Positions 25,191 through 33,650 of a DNA stretch of 44,853 nucleotides are shown in pieces (position 1 is the first letter of the stretch; every line of letters begins with the position of its first letter). A model generated the notes under the pieces. That model worked only from the letters and a program-made list of their open reading frames with translations. It was not told the origin of the DNA and did no database searches. The translations under genes and the position numbers were made by a program. This DNA is from Flavobacteriales bacterium (GTDB lineage: Bacteria; Bacteroidota; Bacteroidia; Flavobacteriales_D; Sanyastnellaceae). Where the stretch lies: assembly GCA_029238785.1 (NCBI GenBank), contig JAQWFN010000067.1, positions 1 through 44,853 of the forward strand, in the 5' to 3' direction.

Positions 25191-26663
25191 CTATCTGATA
25201 CTATAATTTGGAGCTTCTCTGGTGATGAATACATCGTGTGGATGCGACTCTTTAACACCGGCATTGGTGATGCGAACAAACTTCGCACGCCACAAACTTT
25301 CGATGTCGGGAGCACCACAATATCCCATTCCCGCGCGCAAACCTCCGATGATTTGGTACATCACTTCTTGCACAGAACCTTTGTAAGGAACTCTTCCTGA
25401 AATGCCTTCGGGAACTAATTTTTTAATGTCGTCTTCTGTATCTTGGAAATAACGGTCTTTCGATCCTTTCTGCATGGCTTCAATAGAACCCATTCCTCGG
25501 TATGATTTGAACCTTCGTCCTTCGTAAATGATTGTTTCACCCGGACTCTCTTCTACACCCGCAAGCATTGACCCAACCATGACAGTGTTTGCACCTCCGG
25601 CAATGGCTTTTACGATGTCTCCTGTAAAACGAATACCACCATCGGCAATAAGCGGAACTCCAGTACCTTCAAGCGCTTTTGCTACTTCCATTACAGCGAA
25701 GAGTTGAGGAACGCCCACTCCTGCAATAACACGTGTGGTACAAATAGAACCAGGGCCAATTCCAACTTTCACCGCATCTGCACCGGCGTCTGCTAGCATT
25801 TTAGCAGCTTCTCCTGTGGCGATGTTACCAACAATAATGTCTACTTGTGGGAATTTCGCTTTAACCTCTTTCAATACGCGAACAACTCCGGCACTGTGTC
25901 CGTGAGCCGTATCGATGACAATGGCATCAACTCCAGCCTTTACTAGAGCTTCAGCTCTATCAATGGTGTCGAAAGTAACTCCAACTGCAGCGGCAACGCG
26001 AAGTCTGCCATACTGGTCTTTACATGAATTTGGGTACTCGCGAAGTTTGATGATGTCTTTATAGGTAATGAGGCCAACGAGTTTATTGGCTTCGTTCACT
26101 ACTGGTAATTTTTCAATTTTATGCTCTTGAAGGATGGCCTCAGCAGTGCTCAAATCAGCTTTCGCATCTGCTGTAATGATGTTGTCACAGGTCATTACTT
26201 CAGTAATGGCTCTTGATCGATCTTTCTCAAAACGCAAGTCTCTATTGGTAACGATACCAACCAAAATCATGTTGTCATCTACCACAGGAATACCGCCAAT
26301 TTTATGCTCAGCCATGATGTTCAAGGCATCACCAACAACAGCCACTTGATTTAGAGTGATTGGGTCTTGGATCATTCCGCTTTCAGAGCGCTTCACTTTT
26401 CTCACTTCATGAGCTTGCTGTTCGATGCTCATGTTTTTGTGCACAACACCAATACCGCCCTGACGTGCCATAGCGATGGCCATCTTTGCACCGGTAACAG
26501 TATCCATAGCAGCTGAAATCACCGGAGTGTTCAGTACGATGTTACGAGTGAATTTTGATTTGATTTGAACGTCTCTAGGTAATACTTCAGAAAAGGCAGG
26601 TACCATTAGAACGTCATCATAGGTGAGGCCTTCACCAATGAACTTATTGTCAAATGCAGACAT
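25191..26663 (-). CDS. guaB: IMP dehydrogenase
   Basis: NAD-dependent enzyme of 490 residues that oxidises IMP to XMP, the committed step to GMP. The TIM-barrel is split by a pair of CBS domains at about 95-205 ([21 protein letters not shown] and [17 protein letters not shown]), normal for the full-length form. The catalytic loop [10 protein letters not shown] has Cys 308, and the flap motif [19 protein letters not shown] is present. It is monocistronic or first in line, 81 bases before the chaperone operon, which has its own promoter. Confidence 0.98.
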   Translation of the reverse strand: MSAFDNKFIGEGLTYDDVLMVPAFSEVLPRDVQIKSKFTRNIVLNTPVISAAMDTVTGAKMAIAMARQGGIGVVHKNMSIEQQAHEVRKVKRSESGMIQDPITLNQVAVVGDALNIMAEHKIGGIPVVDDNMILVGIVTNRDLRFEKDRSRAITEVMTCDNIITADAKADLSTAEAILQEHKIEKLPVVNEANKLVGLITYKDIIKLREYPNSCKDQYGRLRVAAAVGVTFDTIDRAEALVKAGVDAIVIDTAHGHSAGVVRVLKEVKAKFPQVDIIVGNIATGEAAKMLADAGADAVKVGIGPGSICTTRVIAGVGVPQLFAVMEVAKALEGTGVPLIADGGIRFTGDIVKAIAGGANTVMVGSMLAGVEESPGETIIYEGRRFKSYRGMGSIEAMQKGSKDRYFQDTEDDIKKLVPEGISGRVPYKGSVQEVMYQIIGGLRAGMGYCGAPDIESLWRAKFVRITNAGVKESHPHDVFITREAPNYSIR

Positions 26664-26682
26664 AGCGTAGATTGAACTTATA

Positions 26683-26717
26683 CAAAAATAAATTCTGGCA
26701 AATTTAGTAAAATCAAA
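26683..26717 (-). promoter_or_regulatory. Probable guaB promoter
   Basis: The minus strand reads TATTTTTG (26690-26683), an exact TAnnTTTG box, with TTTG 23 bases upstream (26717-26714), a slightly long spacer. The start near 26679 leaves a 16-base leader. Confidence 0.5.
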
Positions 26718-26728
26718 TGAGGTAGCGC

Positions 26729-28873
26729 CTATTCTTTACCATTCAAAAGGGTGAGTGTTCCCCTGCGCTCATAAACTCTTCCGGCACCGTCTTGAACTTT
26801 GATGAAATAGGTATAAACTCCTTCCATTAAGGTTTCGCCGCTTTCATTGCCATTCGCGGCCCCATTCCAACCCTCTTCGATGAGGTCGGTTTCGTAAACC
26901 AGGTCTCCCCATCGATTAAAAATATACATGTCATATCGCTCAAAATCAGCGAATGAGATGACGGGTTGAAATGTGCTGTTAAATCCTCCAACAACAAAGG
27001 CATTGGGAACCCAAATTTTAGGTTCTTGGGTAATGCAACGCTGATTACTGAGCGAGTTAAAGGCGATGTTGAAGCCAGGTGTTTCATTCGCCTGAATGGT
27101 GTAACAGAACTCTCCTGGAGTATAGAGGAGGTCGCTGACATCATCTTCGAAACTTGAGACTCCGCCAGGCATGCTCACTAAGAGATCTCCAAGTTCTCCG
27201 GGCTCATTACTTCTGTAGATTTCATAATCAGAAACCCCAAAGTCCCAATCGATGTAAGGTGTCCAGAAAATGGTATTCACGAGACGCTCTGTATTGGCAA
27301 CCCCAGTTAAGAGCATGGGACGAGCAATTTCTGTAGTGTCGATTTTATCGTTACATCCATTCTCAACAATAATGCGATAGTCGTATTGAGTATCACTAGT
27401 GCTTACATCCAAGTCGTTGAAGGAGATGGCATTTGCTCCAGCTCCAGCAGATTGAACGGCAATTTCTTCAAATTCGAAGGGACCAGTAATGGATTGTCCG
27501 AGCTGTCTTCGCTCTAAAATGTAGGTGTTGGTAAAGATGTTGTTCTCGTCAACTTCAACAGCGATGAGTACGTCGTTTGGAGCTTGCACCGTTGCCGTAG
27601 CTATTCTGGTTCCTACTGGTGCTTCTGGATAAAAGAGTAGTTGGACTCTCGTGTTCGATTCACTAGTGTTTCCGGTGATGTTTTCTACAGCTTGAACGCG
27701 GTAACGATAGGTGCTCGACAAGGTGGCACCAGTGTGAATGAAGTTGGTGTTGTTGCCGTCAACGGTAGCTAATAAAAAAGAAGCTTGAACAAGTCCAAGA
27801 GCTGTTGTTTCTTGCGCGAAAATGCGGTATTCCTGAACGCCGTTGGTCCATGCATCGTAGGCCGACCAGAATAGGGTGACATCGCTTTGGCAAGCCGACC
27901 ATGAGGTTTGCAGGTAGATGGTTTCACTGCACCCGTTAGCTGCCGGACCAGGGTCTGGTTCGCCCATCACAAAACAATCGTCAAAGGCCGCAATCGTATA
28001 CCCTTCAGAACTGGTGTTTGCAGACGAAGTATTATTCATGTATGAGGTGGCATTTGGGTCGAAAATGGTATCAATAGCGAAGGTGAAATTATTGATGCAC
28101 TCATAAATGATGTATCCAGCAACATCAGCAGAAACAGAAGGTTCCCATTCAATAAACGCATTTTCAAGCAGAGAGTCCACGCTAACCGTGTTGACAATTG
28201 GCGGCAGTGCATCTGCTTCGTCAGAATAGTTTCCTCCGTCAATATTGCTTGAGAAAAAGCAACCTGTGCTTCCTTGAAGTTGAATCTGGAAATTTAAATC
28301 GGCGTTGCACTCGGTAACTTCGTATTCAAATAAGTTATACCCTGGGTCATAAGGGATGCTAGCAACTTGCGTCCACACGCCTATTGGGTTTTCTACAGAA
28401 ATCAGATAGCTGTTAGGATTTGTACCACCACCATAATACGCCTCATTCCATTCCAGGGTAACGAAGCCTGGGGTAATTGATGGGTTGGCTTGCATGTATA
28501 GGTTGCAAATGGTGTCTGAAGGAGTGCTAGATTGCAATACTCCATCGTTATAATTGGTAGTCACATAGTAACACACCGATTGAAAGTTTCCAAGTCCTCC
28601 ATTCTGGGTGTAGCTCGTAGCTGCGATGTTCCCAACTGTTCCAATTAAATTGCTTGTGCCCGTGAAAATATTGAAAGTCCAAATGTCGTAACTAACAAAT
28701 TGGTTCAGAGGATCTGCAGGTGGGGCCCAAGACAAAGACGTATTTCCACCAAGATCAGTGCTGATGCATGCCAAGTTTGGCGCGCTTACCTGAGCGCGTA
28801 TTGCATTTGCACCACAAAAGAGGAGCAGATAGAGGATTATTTGTTTAGACCAGTTCAAGCGCACAAAGTTCAT
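26729..28873 (-). CDS. Secreted FnIII protein with type IX (gliding-type) sorting domain
   Basis: A 714-residue exported protein. The start is set at the ATG at 28871-28873, which gives the signal peptide (IILYLLLFCGANAIRAQ); the open frame runs on to 28945. The body is a series of fibronectin-III-like beta sandwiches, recognisable from repeats such as TSLSWAPPAD, FIEWEPSVSADVAGYIIYE and TIFWTPYIDWDFGVSDYEIYR. The last about 90 residues form the gliding-motility-associated C-terminal domain (PNAFVVGG, then FERYDMYIFNRWGDLVYE, WNG and EGVYTYFIKVQD), a type B signal for the type IX secretion system. It is expected to be released or attached to the cell surface; its binding target is unknown. 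It follows the nitronate monooxygenase gene by 84 bases. Confidence 0.88.
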   Translation of the reverse strand: MNFVRLNWSKQIILYLLLFCGANAIRAQVSAPNLACISTDLGGNTSLSWAPPADPLNQFVSYDIWTFNIFTGTSNLIGTVGNIAATSYTQNGGLGNFQSVCYYVTTNYNDGVLQSSTPSDTICNLYMQANPSITPGFVTLEWNEAYYGGGTNPNSYLISVENPIGVWTQVASIPYDPGYNLFEYEVTECNADLNFQIQLQGSTGCFFSSNIDGGNYSDEADALPPIVNTVSVDSLLENAFIEWEPSVSADVAGYIIYECINNFTFAIDTIFDPNATSYMNNTSSANTSSEGYTIAAFDDCFVMGEPDPGPAANGCSETIYLQTSWSACQSDVTLFWSAYDAWTNGVQEYRIFAQETTALGLVQASFLLATVDGNNTNFIHTGATLSSTYRYRVQAVENITGNTSESNTRVQLLFYPEAPVGTRIATATVQAPNDVLIAVEVDENNIFTNTYILERRQLGQSITGPFEFEEIAVQSAGAGANAISFNDLDVSTSDTQYDYRIIVENGCNDKIDTTEIARPMLLTGVANTERLVNTIFWTPYIDWDFGVSDYEIYRSNEPGELGDLLVSMPGGVSSFEDDVSDLLYTPGEFCYTIQANETPGFNIAFNSLSNQRCITQEPKIWVPNAFVVGGFNSTFQPVISFADFERYDMYIFNRWGDLVYETDLIEEGWNGAANGNESGETLMEGVYTYFIKVQDGAGRVYERRGTLTLLNGKE

Positions 28874-28957
28874 AAAAAAAGACGTCAACACACAGGCATA
28901 ACGTTGATAAAGCCTACTTAGTTTAAAAACACCTGAATTAAACAAAAGGTTGCTTGC

Positions 28958-29914
28958 TTACCAAGTGGCTGTCTTGCCCAATTTATCTAGGGTTTCATTG
29001 AATTCACTCACCAAGGAATTGACGATTTCAGCCGCAGGTAAAATCTCACTGATGTACCCGGCTACTTGTCCGATTTCTAATTCTCCATCATCCAAATCAC
29101 CTTCGAACATTCCTTTTTTTGCCCTGCCTCTGCCTAAAAGCGCTCTCAATTCACTTTGATCTGCACCTTGTTTATAGGCGTCCATGATGTCTTCGAAGAA
29201 TTTGTTTTTTATTAATCGAACTGGAGCCAATTCTTTCAGGGTGAGTGAAGTGCCACCTTCATCAGTTTCACGAAGTAAATTTTTAAAGGCTTGGTGCGCA
29301 GATGATTCTTCACTCAAAACAAAGCGACTCCCAATTTGGACACCATTAGCTCCTAGGGCAAAAGCGGCAGCAATTCCTCGTCCATCTCGAATACCTCCTG
29401 CTGCAACAAGGGGGATACTCACTGCCTCGGCAACGCTTGGGCAAAGTACGAAGGTGGTGGTTTCGTCTCTCCCATTGTGTCCACCCGCTTCAAATCCTTC
29501 TGCAATTACAGCGTCAACGCCGGCCTGTTCTGCTTTTATAGCGTGGGCTACACTGCTTACCAAGTGCATCACTTTTATTCCAGCCTCTTTGAGTAGCCCT
29601 GTGTATTTCGAGGGAGAGCCTGCGGAAGTGATGACCACCGGTACTTTGTGTGTGATGATGAGCTCAATGTGCTCTTCAATGGAAGGGTACATCAAAGGAA
29701 GATTTACAGCAAAGCGCTTATTTGTGTTCAAGCGCATTTTACTCAGGTGCTCATCTAAAATTTCGGGATACATGCTCCCTGCACCAATAACCCCAAAGGC
29801 CCCAGCATTGCATGAGGCAGCAGCAAGTCGCCACCCAGAGCACCAAACCATGCCCGCTTGAATGATGGGGTATTTGCTTTGAAGAATGTTTTGAAGTGCT
29901 TCTGATTTATTCAT
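28958..29914 (-). CDS. Nitronate monooxygenase-like flavoprotein
   Basis: FMN-dependent TIM-barrel oxidoreductase of 318 residues in the 2-nitropropane dioxygenase/nitronate monooxygenase family. Visible motifs are YPIIQAGMVWCSG, VVITSAGSPSKY, the catalytic-His region AEGFEAGGHNGRD, and the phosphate-binding AAGGIRDGRGIAAAFALGANGVQIGSRF. The family also includes FabK-type enoyl-ACP reductases, so the exact substrate is open. The ATG at 29912-29914 is chosen over the open frame to 29968. A TATATTCG box (29939-29932) with one mismatch to the -7 consensus lies just upstream. Confidence 0.88.
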   Translation of the reverse strand: MNKSEALQNILQSKYPIIQAGMVWCSGWRLAAASCNAGAFGVIGAGSMYPEILDEHLSKMRLNTNKRFAVNLPLMYPSIEEHIELIITHKVPVVITSAGSPSKYTGLLKEAGIKVMHLVSSVAHAIKAEQAGVDAVIAEGFEAGGHNGRDETTTFVLCPSVAEAVSIPLVAAGGIRDGRGIAAAFALGANGVQIGSRFVLSEESSAHQAFKNLLRETDEGGTSLTLKELAPVRLIKNKFFEDIMDAYKQGADQSELRALLGRGRAKKGMFEGDLDDGELEIGQVAGYISEILPAAEIVNSLVSEFNETLDKLGKTATW

Positions 29915-29972
29915 TTGTGCTGATTTTGTGGCGAATATAACAAGAGAAGTTTCAGTAATTTGAATCATTTTA

Positions 29973-30001
29973 TTGAGCTTCCACGTTTTATTGTATTTTT
30001 G
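29973..30001 (+). promoter_or_regulatory. Promoter of the DUF6089-like barrel gene
   Basis: TTG (29973-29975), 18 bases, then TATTTTTG (29994-30001), an exact -7 box. The start near 30005 gives a leader of about 24 bases before the ATG at 30029. Confidence 0.6.
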
Positions 30002-30028
30002 TTTATTAGCTGAACTAAAGAAGTGTCA

Positions 30029-31006
30029 ATGAAACAATTATTTACTTTTATCATCTTTCTTGCCTCTCTTGGCGCTGGTGCGCAATACCAATGGGATTGG
30101 GGAGTAGCAATTGGTGGTGCCAATTATCTTGGAGACATTGGTGGAAAGGAACAAACTCGTAGAGATTTCGTGTTCGATATGCACCTGAACCAAACCAACG
30201 TCGCTGTTGGTCTTTACGGACGATTCAAATTTTCTAAGCGACTCTCTTTAGCTGGTAACTTTACTTACTTGCAGATCAATGATTCAGATTCAGAATCAAC
30301 GAATCCTGCCCGTGTTGCAAGAAACTTGAACTTCAGAAACCGGATGTTCGAATTGGGACTTCGTGGTGAATTAACGCTCTTTTACGACAATGACGTAGGT
30401 GGTCGTGGTTACTACAACCCAAGCTTCAAGTTCTATGTATTTGGTGGCATTTCAGCTTTTAGACACAACCCACAAGGACAAATTCGTTATCAAGACCCTA
30501 ATGATCCTATTGCCTTCAGCAAAGAAGAATGGTGGGATCTTCGCGACTTTAGAACAGAAGATACCGGAAACGGTGAATACGAGGGTTACGGTTATTACGG
30601 GGTTGCGCTTCCTGCAGGTATTGGTTTGAACTTTACCTTCAATAAAGAGTGGAGAATCGGATGGGAATTGAGCTGGAGAACAACCTTCACCGATTACTTG
30701 GATGATATTTCAGCGGTTTATGGAGATCCTGCTTTGATGAGTGATCCAGCCCGTGCTTTCTACAGTCAATCATATCCGGAATTGATTGAAAGCATTAACG
30801 ACCCAAGTGCGGGTACTGTATTCGATCACCAGTGGGTTGGTCCGGAAGTAAGAACAAAACGTGGAGACCCAACCAACAACGATAGTTTCTTGACAACTCA
30901 ATTAACTGTTGGTAAAGTGATTCGCGGTAGAAGTAACTTCTACAGATCGAAGTACAGCTGGTTGAAAAACAGAAGTGGAGCACGTAGATCTAGAGCTAAG
31001 TTCTAA
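30029..31006 (+). CDS. Outer-membrane beta-barrel, DUF6089/PorG-like
   Basis: A 325-residue outer-membrane protein with a signal peptide (FIIFLASLGAGAQ). The mature protein starts YQWDWGVAIGGANYLGDIGG, a form I recognise from DUF6089/PorG-like barrels. It continues with alternating amphipathic strands (VAVGLYGRFKFSKRLSLAGN, RMFELGLRGELTLFY, SFKFYVFGGISAFRHNP). PorG itself is a component of the type IX secretion system, but the superfamily has many copies per genome, so that role is not established. The protein ends in a Lys/Arg-rich tail (KNRSGARRSRAKF), unusual for a barrel end. The ATG at 30029 is preferred to the GTG two codons earlier. A strong terminator follows. Confidence 0.82.
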   Translation: MKQLFTFIIFLASLGAGAQYQWDWGVAIGGANYLGDIGGKEQTRRDFVFDMHLNQTNVAVGLYGRFKFSKRLSLAGNFTYLQINDSDSESTNPARVARNLNFRNRMFELGLRGELTLFYDNDVGGRGYYNPSFKFYVFGGISAFRHNPQGQIRYQDPNDPIAFSKEEWWDLRDFRTEDTGNGEYEGYGYYGVALPAGIGLNFTFNKEWRIGWELSWRTTFTDYLDDISAVYGDPALMSDPARAFYSQSYPELIESINDPSAGTVFDHQWVGPEVRTKRGDPTNNDSFLTTQLTVGKVIRGRSNFYRSKYSWLKNRSGARRSRAKF

Positions 31007-31029
31007 TCGACGATCGCGCTTAAAAGCAT

Positions 31030-31064
31030 AAAAAACCCTCATCGAATTCGGTGAGGGTTTTTTT
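31030..31064. terminator. Bidirectional intrinsic terminator
   Basis: Six A, then CCCTCATCG, loop AATT, CGGTGAGGG, then seven T. The 9-base stem has a single G-T wobble. The A-run and T-run make it functional on both strands. It ends the DUF6089-like gene on plus and can end the polysaccharide operon arriving on minus. Confidence 0.88.
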
Positions 31065-31222
31065 ATGAATGATGATTTACTTAAATCGCTTCATGAAGAC
31101 AGTGTTTTCATGGTCTCTGAGGTGGAGGTCTTAATGCTATGCTGATTTTCACCGATGGTAAATATAAACCCTGCTTGTTCCACACCAAAGCATGCCACAC
31201 AGGAGGCTTCCCTTAGAGTAAC
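31065..31222. other. Gene-free 3' region of the polysaccharide operon
   Basis: 158 bases between the terminator and the stop of the last operon gene. No coding frame, tRNA or repeat was seen. It is probably the 3' untranslated region of the operon. Confidence 0.5.
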
Positions 31223-31969
31223 TTATTTAAGGTATTGTTTGATTTTACTGAGCGGCTTTCTTACAAGGGTAAATAAGCCTGGTTTTAAGCCGTTCATTTC
31301 CCATGCTTTCCGGTCTTCTTTGTTGGCCTTAATGCGGTTTTTCAAACTCACATTGCTCTGACCGCCTACACGCATCTTCGTGATGATTCTTGGTAAATAC
31401 GTGATCTTGATTTCTTCTTTATGAATGAAGCGCAACATGAGCTCATAATCAGCTGCACTCCTTAAGCTCGTGTTGTAAATACCCAGCCGGTCGTAACACG
31501 CTTTCTTGACAAAAAAAGTAGGATGAGGGGGCATCCATCCTTTGCGAAATAGACCGTGTTCATAGGCTCCAGACTTCCAATTTCGGATGATGCGAAGCGG
31601 GTTGTTTCGATCAACATAAACCAAATCAGCATAAAGCCCCTCGATTGGGCTTTCTTCAAATTTAGCGTTGACGTCTTTTAAAACATCATCATCAGCATAA
31701 AAATCATCGCTATTTAAAATGCCAATCACATCTCCGCTCGCTGCCAGCACACCTTTATTCATGGCGTCGTAGATGCCTTTGTCTGGCTCACTAATGATGG
31801 TTGAAATGCGCGATTTATACTTGTTCACGATGTCCATCGTAGCGTCTTTTGAAGCACCATCAACCAGAATGTATTCCAGGTCTTCATGACTTTGAGCGAG
31901 TACCGATTTAATGGTGTCTTCAATGGTTTCTGCGCTGTTGTAAGCTATGGTGATGATTGAAATCTTCAT
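31223..31969 (-). CDS. Family 2 glycosyltransferase (GT-A)
   Basis: Cytoplasmic or membrane-associated transferase of 248 residues, WcaA/PgaC-like fold. It starts KISIITIAYNSAETIEDTIKSV, has ILVDGASKDAT and EPDKGIYDAMNKGV, and carries the metal-binding acidic motif NSDD at 86-89. The acceptor-side PHPTFFVKK and SAADYELMLRF follow. This set is typical of GT2 enzymes in surface-polysaccharide loci. It is the last gene of the operon and overlaps the WcaF-like gene by four bases. Confidence 0.93.
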   Translation of the reverse strand: MKISIITIAYNSAETIEDTIKSVLAQSHEDLEYILVDGASKDATMDIVNKYKSRISTIISEPDKGIYDAMNKGVLAASGDVIGILNSDDFYADDDVLKDVNAKFEESPIEGLYADLVYVDRNNPLRIIRNWKSGAYEHGLFRKGWMPPHPTFFVKKACYDRLGIYNTSLRSAADYELMLRFIHKEEIKITYLPRIITKMRVGGQSNVSLKNRIKANKEDRKAWEMNGLKPGLFTLVRKPLSKIKQYLK

Positions 31970-32517
31970 ACTCTAATCGTTCTGTCTTTAACTTTTTCTG
32001 CCGGATTTCCACGATAAATACTATACGCTTCGAGGTCTTTCGATGCCACTGAGTTCACACTCAAAACCGCGTGCGATTTTACCCTGACACCTCCGCTAAC
32101 AACTGATTTAGCTCCTATCCAAGCACCGTCTTCTAGGGTGATTTCGCCCAGCATGAGATCGAAGGTGGATTTCTTGTAATCGTGATTTCCACAGAGCAAG
32201 AGCGCTCCTTGTGAAATGCATACGTGGCTGCCAATCTCAACCCTAGTGAGGTTATCTATCCAAACATTTTCGCCAATCCAAGTATGATTGCCAATGCTTA
32301 AAAGCCAGGGGTATTTAACGCTTACTCCCGGTTTTAAAACTACACCTTTCCCGATCTTCGCACCAAAAAGACGCAAGAGCGCAATCTTCGAAGCACCGTG
32401 AAACCAAAGGTGGTTCTTCAAAACAAGCACATTGCAGAAATACCAAAGTAGTTTTTTGAGCGCTCCTCCCGGTTGGTACCAGTCGTTATTGAAGCGAGAT
32501 AAATCTGTTTTTGTCAT
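31966..32517 (-). CDS. WcaF-like hexapeptide-repeat acetyltransferase
   Basis: Left-handed beta-helix acyltransferase of 183 residues, close in layout to the colanic-acid acetyltransferase WcaF. It has an N-terminal hydrophobic helix region, then hexapeptide rungs (IGKGVVLKPGVSVKYPWLLSIG, IGENVWIDNL, IGSHVCISQGALLLCGNHDY). The second block is ITLEDGAWIGAKSVVSGGVRV and the end is YRGNPAEKVKDR. The catalytic His is likely in CGNHDY. It is expected to add acetyl groups from acetyl-CoA to a sugar. It overlaps both neighbours by four bases. Confidence 0.9.
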   Translation of the reverse strand: MTKTDLSRFNNDWYQPGGALKKLLWYFCNVLVLKNHLWFHGASKIALLRLFGAKIGKGVVLKPGVSVKYPWLLSIGNHTWIGENVWIDNLTRVEIGSHVCISQGALLLCGNHDYKKSTFDLMLGEITLEDGAWIGAKSVVSGGVRVKSHAVLSVNSVASKDLEAYSIYRGNPAEKVKDRTIRV

Positions 32518-33650
32518 GATGAAAAAAGGACTTTATTAGCATTGATAGCAGTTTCATCTGAGGCAATAGTGCTGCCCAAGAGATGTGCACCGCTTCTCCA
32601 TTCTTGATAGCTCGTTTCGTCCAATGAAGAACAGAATTGAAGCACCGGAACAAAGTACAACTTATTCAAATTGAGGTCCCAACCGGCCTTGCTTTCTTCT
32701 AGATTCCGCCAGGGCGTATTGTCTGAAATAATTACAGGGAGTCCATAAACGAGGGCTTCTACAATGGCATGACCGTAATTTTCGCCCAAGGTGGGGGAGT
32801 AGAAAAAGTGACCTTTTTTCAGGGCTTGAGGCATTTTTTCTGGGGCGATGTCTCCTTCGAAATGAAGTTTCACCTTAGGGAAGTCCTTCGCCAAGTTCAC
32901 CATCTCTTCCAGGTAAGCTTGGTCTTGTTTCACCCCATAAATCCACCAATTTACCTCTTGCTGAAGTAAAGTTAGGTACTTCAGGCCACCGAGCAGGTTT
33001 TTTTCGCGACTCACACGAGCAATGGACACCAGGTTTAGTTCTCCTTCTTTTTTTGGGGCGAGTGCTAACTTGGCTTTTGGTGATGAAGGAAGGTTAGGTG
33101 CAATGAGAATTTTACAGTCCTTACCAAATACCTTACGAATCTCTTCAGCTTCATCTTCATTCGTCGCATGCCAGCTAATTCCTTTGTGCCAGCCCAGAAT
33201 TTTGCTGGTGAACAGGAAGGTTTTTTTCTTTTTCGATTTGATGGAAAGTGCTCCGGCTTTGAGCATGCCTCTTGGAGCGAGTATGATCCGATGACTTAGG
33301 CCTAATTTCTTAGCTACTTTCATTGGATTCACTGAAAAAGGCATGCTAAACATGCTGTTCAGATATATTTTATCGGCATTTCTTTCTTTGATGACTTGCT
33401 TCAAAAAGGCATTGGTGACACCTTTTGGATTGAGGTACATCACCTCAAGATTTTCTCCTCGCTGCAGCCAAGCTCCTTGTTGAATGCCCTCATAAGCCTG
33501 ATCGCTTTGATGGTCGAAGCACGAAGTAACAACTGAAAAGCGGTAGGGCAGCTGTTCACACAAATGCACGATGGAACGAATTGGTCCGCCGGCCTTATAT
33601 CCTGGCGAAAACCAGTCGATAAAAATCAATATGTGTATGGCCTCAGTCAA
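32514..33650 (-). CDS. Family 4 glycosyltransferase (GT-B)
   Basis: A 378-residue transferase with two Rossmann domains. The N-terminal part has WFSPGYKAGGPIRSIVHL, typical of GT4 acceptor domains, and ILAPRGML in the middle. The C-terminal donor domain has LVSIARVSREKNLLGGLKYL and the GT4 signature FYSPTLGENYGHAIVEALVYGLPVI with the E-x7-E pair. It overlaps asnB by eight bases upstream and the acetyltransferase by four downstream. Donor and acceptor sugars cannot be read from sequence. Confidence 0.92.
   Translation of the reverse strand: MTEAIHILIFIDWFSPGYKAGGPIRSIVHLCEQLPYRFSVVTSCFDHQSDQAYEGIQQGAWLQRGENLEVMYLNPKGVTNAFLKQVIKERNADKIYLNSMFSMPFSVNPMKVAKKLGLSHRIILAPRGMLKAGALSIKSKKKKTFLFTSKILGWHKGISWHATNEDEAEEIRKVFGKDCKILIAPNLPSSPKAKLALAPKKEGELNLVSIARVSREKNLLGGLKYLTLLQQEVNWWIYGVKQDQAYLEEMVNLAKDFPKVKLHFEGDIAPEKMPQALKKGHFFYSPTLGENYGHAIVEALVYGLPVIISDNTPWRNLEESKAGWDLNLNKLYFVPVLQFCSSLDETSYQEWRSGAHLLGSTIASDETAINANKVLFSS

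Noticed and set aside
25106-25318. Small minus-strand open frame between guaB and the chaperone operon
   Set aside because: Most of it is a shifted frame of the guaB C-terminus, and it crosses the chaperone promoter. It has no recognisable product.
29184-29861. Long plus-strand open frame of 225 codons
   Set aside because: It lies wholly opposite the nitronate-monooxygenase gene, whose motifs are unmistakable. Its translation is low-complexity Ser/Pro/Ala-rich with no signature.
31007-31222. CRISPR array, tRNA or mobile-element remnant after the terminator
   Set aside because: No repeat units, cloverleaf, transposase fragment or terminal inverted repeats were seen here or elsewhere in the window.
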